Shown: piece after piece, positions 7,008 through 9,977 of the stretch
Numbering within the stretch: the stretch's first letter is position 1
Layout of the letters: each line of letters starts with the position of its first letter
Assembly (NCBI GenBank): GCA_900542565.1
Contig: UQOC01000071.1
Span: 1 to 9,977, forward strand
Source of the DNA: an uncultured Eubacteriales bacterium
GTDB lineage: Bacteria; Bacillota; Clostridia; Peptostreptococcales; Anaerovoracaceae
Length of the DNA stretch: 9,977 bases
Reading direction: 5' to 3'
The notes under the pieces: generated by a model
What the model saw: the letters and a program-made list of their open reading frames with translations, nothing else
Database searches by the model: none
Told to the model about the DNA's origin: nothing
Program-made: the position numbers and the translations under genes

Positions 7008-7956
7008 ATACAATCCTTTCAAGATATTGCAGATATTCTGAATAGATCAGGATGGGTTCTCCGGTGTAAAGGTCAATGGCTCCTGCCACCTCCTCAAAAT
7101 CAGGAGCTCCCATAAAATCAACGACTACTGCTGCGCAGTCTGCATCGTCATATTCAAAGAAGAAGTCCTGGATACCTGTAACATAATCAAAGTATCCGCT
7201 GACATTATAGATCCCCATTGAATATAAAAGATAACATGTATTGTCAAACAGATCACCCTGAGCGTATTCATCGGTTCCTTCGCCCCAGATGACATCATCA
7301 CGATTGCCGCTTGTGGCGCTTGTATCAAGGCCCTCGTAAAAGTCTATCCCAAAGCACATGCTCTGCGCATCATCTATTGCTTCCTGCTCTTCTACCGTGA
7401 CCGTAGAAGTGACGGCTCCGTAATCATAGTCCTCTTCCATGAAGGCGTCTGTTATTCCCTGCCTTACCTCGTCAAAGATGCTGCTCCCTATGACAGAAGC
7501 CACTCCGACCAGCACCACGCCTGCAATGATGACGATGATCGCAACGATCTTTCCTGTATTCCTTTTTTCAGAATGGGGATATACCCTTTTGCCGGTATGG
7601 GCTTCGGCTCTCATGGCCTTGGCCTGGTGAGACTTCCTGGCGGTCTGCTTCTCCGCACGGAAATCATCATAGTCGTGAAGTTCTTCCTTGGTGTCGTTTC
7701 CCTCCCGGTTTTCTATGTAATCTTTAAACCGCTCAAAGGCCATTTTTTTCTGGCCTTTGCTGACAGGCGGCGCACTTCCGGTCAGCACTTTGTACGCCAT
7801 GGTCACTTCGCTTATCTTTCTCCTGGCGTACAGCGGATCATCTCCGTAATCTGATGAACGGAGCTTTGCGATCCTTGTCTCGTAAGCGGCTTCGATCTGG
7901 TCACGGGTGGGTTCTCCTACCAGACCGAGGATCCTGTAATAATATCGTTTGTCCAT
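6979..7956 (-). CDS. Membrane-anchored J-domain-like protein lacking HPD
   Basis: The function is not recognised. Residues 5-60 resemble the J domain of DnaJ co-chaperones: YYYRILGL at the start, DQIEAAYETRIAKL as helix II, and RRKISEVTMAYKVLTG as helices III-IV. The HPD tripeptide needed to stimulate DnaK is absent; the loop reads RSSDYGDDP, so canonical co-chaperone activity is unlikely. A charged, basic segment (about 65-135) precedes one membrane helix at about 137-160. Residues 161-325 form an acidic domain rich in D, E, Y and F with no motif I know. Positive charges before the helix predict that the J-like part is cytoplasmic and the acidic part external. AGAGG lies six bases before the ATG. 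The 3' end overlaps mtnA by 29 bases. The gene starts 67 bases after the pseudo-ATPase gene, and that gap holds palindromes and a TATAAT box. Confidence 0.8.
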   Translation of the reverse strand: MDKRYYYRILGLVGEPTRDQIEAAYETRIAKLRSSDYGDDPLYARRKISEVTMAYKVLTGSAPPVSKGQKKMAFERFKDYIENREGNDTKEELHDYDDFRAEKQTARKSHQAKAMRAEAHTGKRVYPHSEKRNTGKIVAIIVIIAGVVLVGVASVIGSSIFDEVRQGITDAFMEEDYDYGAVTSTVTVEEQEAIDDAQSMCFGIDFYEGLDTSATSGNRDDVIWGEGTDEYAQGDLFDNTCYLLYSMGIYNVSGYFDYVTGIQDFFFEYDDADCAAVVVDFMGAPDFEEVAGAIDLYTGEPILIYSEYLQYLERIVYGYTESGAV

Positions 7957-7971
7957 GTCTTACCTCTGGGC

Positions 7972-7985
7972 ATTTTGATCAAAAT
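7972..7985. promoter_or_regulatory. 14-base perfect palindrome upstream of the J-like gene
   Basis: ATTTTGATCAAAAT reads the same on both strands and sits 16-29 bases before the ATG of the J-like gene, just upstream of its ribosome binding site. Perfect symmetry of this length suggests a homodimeric regulator site, but no matching consensus is known to me, and the site is AT-rich, so chance is possible. Confidence 0.4.
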
Positions 7986-8011
7986 ATGGCGGCTTGTTTT
8001 ATGGCCATATT
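7983..8011. promoter_or_regulatory. Inverted repeat overlapping a TATAAT box
   Basis: AATATGGC at 7983-7990 and GCCATATT at 8004-8011 form a perfect 8-base inverted repeat with a 13-base spacer. The right arm overlaps the minus-strand TATAAT at 8014-8009, so a protein bound here would cover the predicted start site. Alternatively it may fold as a small stem-loop in a read-through transcript. Confidence 0.4.
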
Positions 8012-8014
8012 ATA
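8009..8014 (-). promoter_or_regulatory. Candidate -10 box for the J-like/mtnA/scp gene run
   Basis: The minus strand reads a perfect TATAAT at 8014-8009, 53 bases before the J-like start codon and just after the stop of the pseudo-ATPase gene. No good TTGACA lies 16-18 bases upstream; the best candidate is CTTTCC. The promoter assignment rests on the -10 match and its position in the only sizeable gap of this gene run. Confidence 0.35.
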
Positions 8015-8023
8015 ACATATCCG

Positions 8024-9517
8024 TTACCAAAAGGAAAGTGCAAGCCTTATGACAATAAAGCCTGTGAACGCCAGCGATCCCGTAAGCGGATCTGCCCCGG
8101 AGCCGGAAACAAGGTACATGATCCCGGTCAGCATCAGCGCTGCGGCTGCATCATATATTTCTGACAGCCTCTTTACCCGCTTTAGCTTCTCCGCCATCTT
8201 TCTGCCTGCTTTAAACAGCTTTTCTATGCGCAGCAAGTCGTTGTCGGGGACTTCTGCATCTGCGGCGCCGCCCGGACCGATGGCCATGGAGACCTGCGCT
8301 CCCATCCCGATGACTGCTTTAGGAGTCTCTCCCATAAAAGCGACCGTCTTGCCTTGGGCTTCCAGATCAGCCATCAGGCTGCGCTTGCTTGACCTTGACT
8401 GTCCGGAATACACCGTCCCTATTCCTGCCTTTCTGCCCACTGAGTCTGCGGTCAGCCTGTCATTTTCAGAAAACATCACCGTTCCTATCCCCATGGCTCC
8501 TATCATTGTCATGGCCTCTGCTGCTGTGGGGTTCAGCTTTTCTTCCACTGAGACCATCCCCAGGATTTTTTCATTATCGCATATGAGTACCGGTATCCTT
8601 CCCATCCGCCGGATCATATCAGCCTGCTCCGCCGCTTCCGGCCAATGGCCGTCTTTTCTCGGCGCCCCTTTTATCTGGGTAGGTTTTCCGATAATGTATC
8701 TCGTGCCGTTTTCTGAGATCTCGATCCTTTTTCCTGCCGGTCCTTTACGGTTATCCTCGGCGGTGTTGAACAGATGCAGGATATGCTGCTCATCCATATG
8801 GGAAAAGGTCCAGATTTCGGTGACGATCCTTTCATCCAGGGTGACTATGTTTTTTTGTTCCAATATAAGAGTGTCGGCCTTTCCAATGTTTTTAACTATT
8901 TCTTCCGTACCATCATCATCTGAGCTGCCCCTCAGTTTCGTCCCTGTTTCTCTGATCTGCCTGAGAGCTTTCCTGAATGCCAGTTTTTTTTCGCATACAA
9001 GATCAGCCCCGCATACTGCGGCCATAAGTGCCGCGCCATGCAGCAGCCCCTGTTTCCACTGTATACTGCCGTTTACACCCGTCACGATCATCCACGCCAG
9101 AAGAACTATCAATCCGGCGCCGGCAAATATCAGCGCCAATCTGCCCTTTGGCCTGAATCCCCTGCAGCTGTCTTTTTTCTTTTCAGGAGCGATCAGATCA
9201 GCTGCAAGCCCTGACAGAGATACCGCAGCCAATACCGCTCCTCCGCAGCCGGGCGCAAGCGCTGCGGCCGACAATATGACCGCCAGTGACGGCAGCAGGT
9301 TCTCATCTGCTTTCTTTGCCGACAATGCGGCTGCACAATCCAGGAACATTTTATAGTTTATTGCCGCAGCGGCAGCCAGTAATGCCATTTTCCACGGCAG
9401 CGGCATAGAAAGGGCGTACATCAAAACTGTCAGGACTATGGTCATGACAAAACGGGCGCCATTGACGGCAAAGGGATATTCTCTGAACATATTTATCATT
9501 TCTTTGAGTTTTTCCAT
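8024..9517 (-). CDS. Catalytically dead P-type ATPase-like membrane protein
   Basis: The predicted 497-residue protein follows the order of a P1B metal ATPase: four helices within about 21-110, two more at about 127-147 and 158-175, a cytoplasmic domain at about 205-445, and C-terminal helices at about 457-470 and 480-497. The P-domain alignment is clear, yet every signature is replaced: DKTGTLT reads EQKNIVT with glutamate 220 at the phosphorylation site, TGDN reads SEND (350-353), GDGxNDAP reads GETPKAVI (396-403), and the membrane CPC reads CGA (169-171). A lysine before the GDG region (K378) is kept. The actuator domain is missing: only about 15 residues separate helices 4 and 5. It cannot pump by the known mechanism; a scaffold or sensor role is inference. 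GAGGAAA lies seven bases before the ATG at 9517. An in-frame ATG at 9598 would add 27 residues but has no ribosome binding site and lies in AT-rich sequence. Confidence 0.8.
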   Translation of the reverse strand: MEKLKEMINMFREYPFAVNGARFVMTIVLTVLMYALSMPLPWKMALLAAAAAINYKMFLDCAAALSAKKADENLLPSLAVILSAAALAPGCGGAVLAAVSLSGLAADLIAPEKKKDSCRGFRPKGRLALIFAGAGLIVLLAWMIVTGVNGSIQWKQGLLHGAALMAAVCGADLVCEKKLAFRKALRQIRETGTKLRGSSDDDGTEEIVKNIGKADTLILEQKNIVTLDERIVTEIWTFSHMDEQHILHLFNTAEDNRKGPAGKRIEISENGTRYIIGKPTQIKGAPRKDGHWPEAAEQADMIRRMGRIPVLICDNEKILGMVSVEEKLNPTAAEAMTMIGAMGIGTVMFSENDRLTADSVGRKAGIGTVYSGQSRSSKRSLMADLEAQGKTVAFMGETPKAVIGMGAQVSMAIGPGGAADAEVPDNDLLRIEKLFKAGRKMAEKLKRVKRLSEIYDAAAALMLTGIMYLVSGSGADPLTGSLAFTGFIVIRLALSFW

Positions 9518-9602
9518 GAAAATTTCCTCATCTGCGTTATTGCTATCTTTTCCAAATTGAAATATACTTGTATCATAGGTGATCTTATGTTCACTCATTA
9601 TG

Positions 9603-9608
9603 ATTTTA
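9603..9608 (-). promoter_or_regulatory. Candidate -10 box for the pseudo-ATPase gene
   Basis: TAAAAT on the minus strand (five of six to TATAAT) lies in the AT-rich divergent region. It would start transcription around 9596, which would favour the internal start codon at 9517 over the ATG at 9598. A second candidate, TATGAT at 9577-9572, would also serve only the 9517 start. Neither has a convincing -35 box. Confidence 0.25.
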
Positions 9609-9665
9609 CTATTTATTTGTATCCCACAGAAAAATGACTTTATGCAGATTTTGTGAATTTAGCAA

Positions 9666-9672
9666 AAGGAGG
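9666..9672 (+). promoter_or_regulatory. Ribosome binding site of the PhzF-family gene
   Basis: AAGGAGG, complementary to the 16S rRNA 3' end, lies seven bases before the ATG at 9680 and fixes that start. Confidence 0.9.
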
Positions 9673-9679
9673 CCAGAAA

Positions 9680-9977
9680 ATGAAATTTTACATCGTAGAC
9701 GCTTTTACGGAAACACTTTTTGGAGGAAACCCGGCCGGCGTAGTCATCCTTCCTGATGGCGCAGATTTTCCGTCAGATGAGGTCATGGTCAAGACAGCCG
9801 CCGAACTCCGGTATTCTGAAACAGCCTTCATAAGGCGTCTGAACGAAAGTGAATTTAACATCCGTTACTTTACTCCGGCAGCTGAGGTAGAGCTATGCGG
9901 CCATGCCACCATCGGTTCCTTTAAGGCTCTGCTGGATGGCGGTCATATCAAGGACAACAGCAGATACATGAACCACA
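9680..9977 (+). CDS. PhzF-family isomerase/epimerase-like protein, N-terminal part (3' end outside window)
   Basis: The visible 99 codons match the N-terminus of the PhzF family, which has the diaminopimelate-epimerase fold and includes the phenazine-pathway isomerase PhzF and many uncharacterised cytoplasmic homologues. Motifs seen: VDAFTETLFGGNPAGVV at residues 6-22, YSETAF at 45-50 with glutamate 47 in the place of the catalytic acid, IRYFTPAAEVELCGHATIG further on. All catalytic features expected in this half are intact. The gene runs off the right edge and no stop is seen. It is transcribed away from the pseudo-ATPase gene across a short divergent region. Nothing nearby suggests phenazine synthesis, so the substrate is unknown. 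Confidence 0.94.
   Translation, partial: MKFYIVDAFTETLFGGNPAGVVILPDGADFPSDEVMVKTAAELRYSETAFIRRLNESEFNIRYFTPAAEVELCGHATIGSFKALLDGGHIKDNSRYMNH

Noticed and set aside
8049..9356. 435-codon open frame on the + strand opposite the pseudo-ATPase gene
   Set aside because: Its product is a low-complexity S/P/A/I-rich translation with no recognisable motif and no ribosome binding site. The minus-strand frame aligns with P-type ATPases, so this is a codon-bias shadow.
8024..9598. Interpretation of the pseudo-ATPase as a frameshifted pseudogene
   Set aside because: There is no internal stop, and P-domain similarity continues in one frame to the C-terminal helices. Only the catalytic residues and actuator domain are missing, which frameshifts would not produce.
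9617..9646. Sigma-A promoter for the PhzF-family gene (TTGTAT with a TTATGC-like -10)
   Set aside because: The -10 hexamer matches too poorly at any acceptable spacing to report as a feature.
1..9977. CRISPR array, insertion sequence, prophage or toxin-antitoxin system
   Set aside because: No regularly spaced repeats, transposase or integrase motifs, or small toxin-like gene pairs were seen on either strand.

Overview
The window looks like the chromosome of an anaerobic Gram-positive bacterium of the class Clostridia, possibly Lachnospiraceae-like. The evidence is the short anaerobe-type ThiC, the linked scpA-scpB-carboxypeptidase genes, a cysteine-rich PyrK-like flavoprotein of a kind I associate with Clostridia, strong AGGAGG-type ribosome binding sites and tight gene packing. 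The genus cannot be fixed from the sequence alone. No tRNA, rRNA, CRISPR array, transposase or phage gene is visible, and no gene-free stretch exceeds 300 bases.

Left edge (1-1523, + strand): the 3' part of thiC, then thiN, overlapping by the four bases ATGA. ThiC makes the pyrimidine half of thiamine and ThiN pyrophosphorylates finished thiamine. A strong hairpin with A/T tails at 1474-1523 closes this operon and can also stop transcription arriving from the opposite strand.

Middle (1635-9517, - strand, transcribed right to left): eight genes point the same way with small gaps or overlaps. In transcription order they are: a gutted P-type ATPase-like membrane protein; a membrane-anchored J-domain-like protein without HPD; mtnA (5-methylthioribose-1-phosphate isomerase); a DMT/EamA transporter; scpA; scpB; a D,D-carboxypeptidase; and a PyrK-like Fe-S flavoprotein. 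The block from the J-like gene to scpB is held together by overlaps or a 12-base gap. A 67-base gap with two palindromes and a TATAAT box separates the first gene from the rest and may hold a second promoter.

Right edge (9680-9977, + strand): the start of a PhzF-family gene, divergent from the pseudo-ATPase gene and preceded by a near-perfect ribosome binding site.

The most unusual content is the pair at 6979-9517. The first protein keeps the P-type ATPase layout but has lost the actuator domain and every catalytic signature: DKTGT, TGD, GDGxND and the CPC metal motif. The next has a J-like fold signature without HPD, one membrane helix and an acidic tail domain. Both frames are open over long distances, so they look like maintained pseudo-enzymes rather than decaying genes. 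A 35-base near-perfect hairpin inside the carboxypeptidase linker is a second structure that the annotation does not explain.
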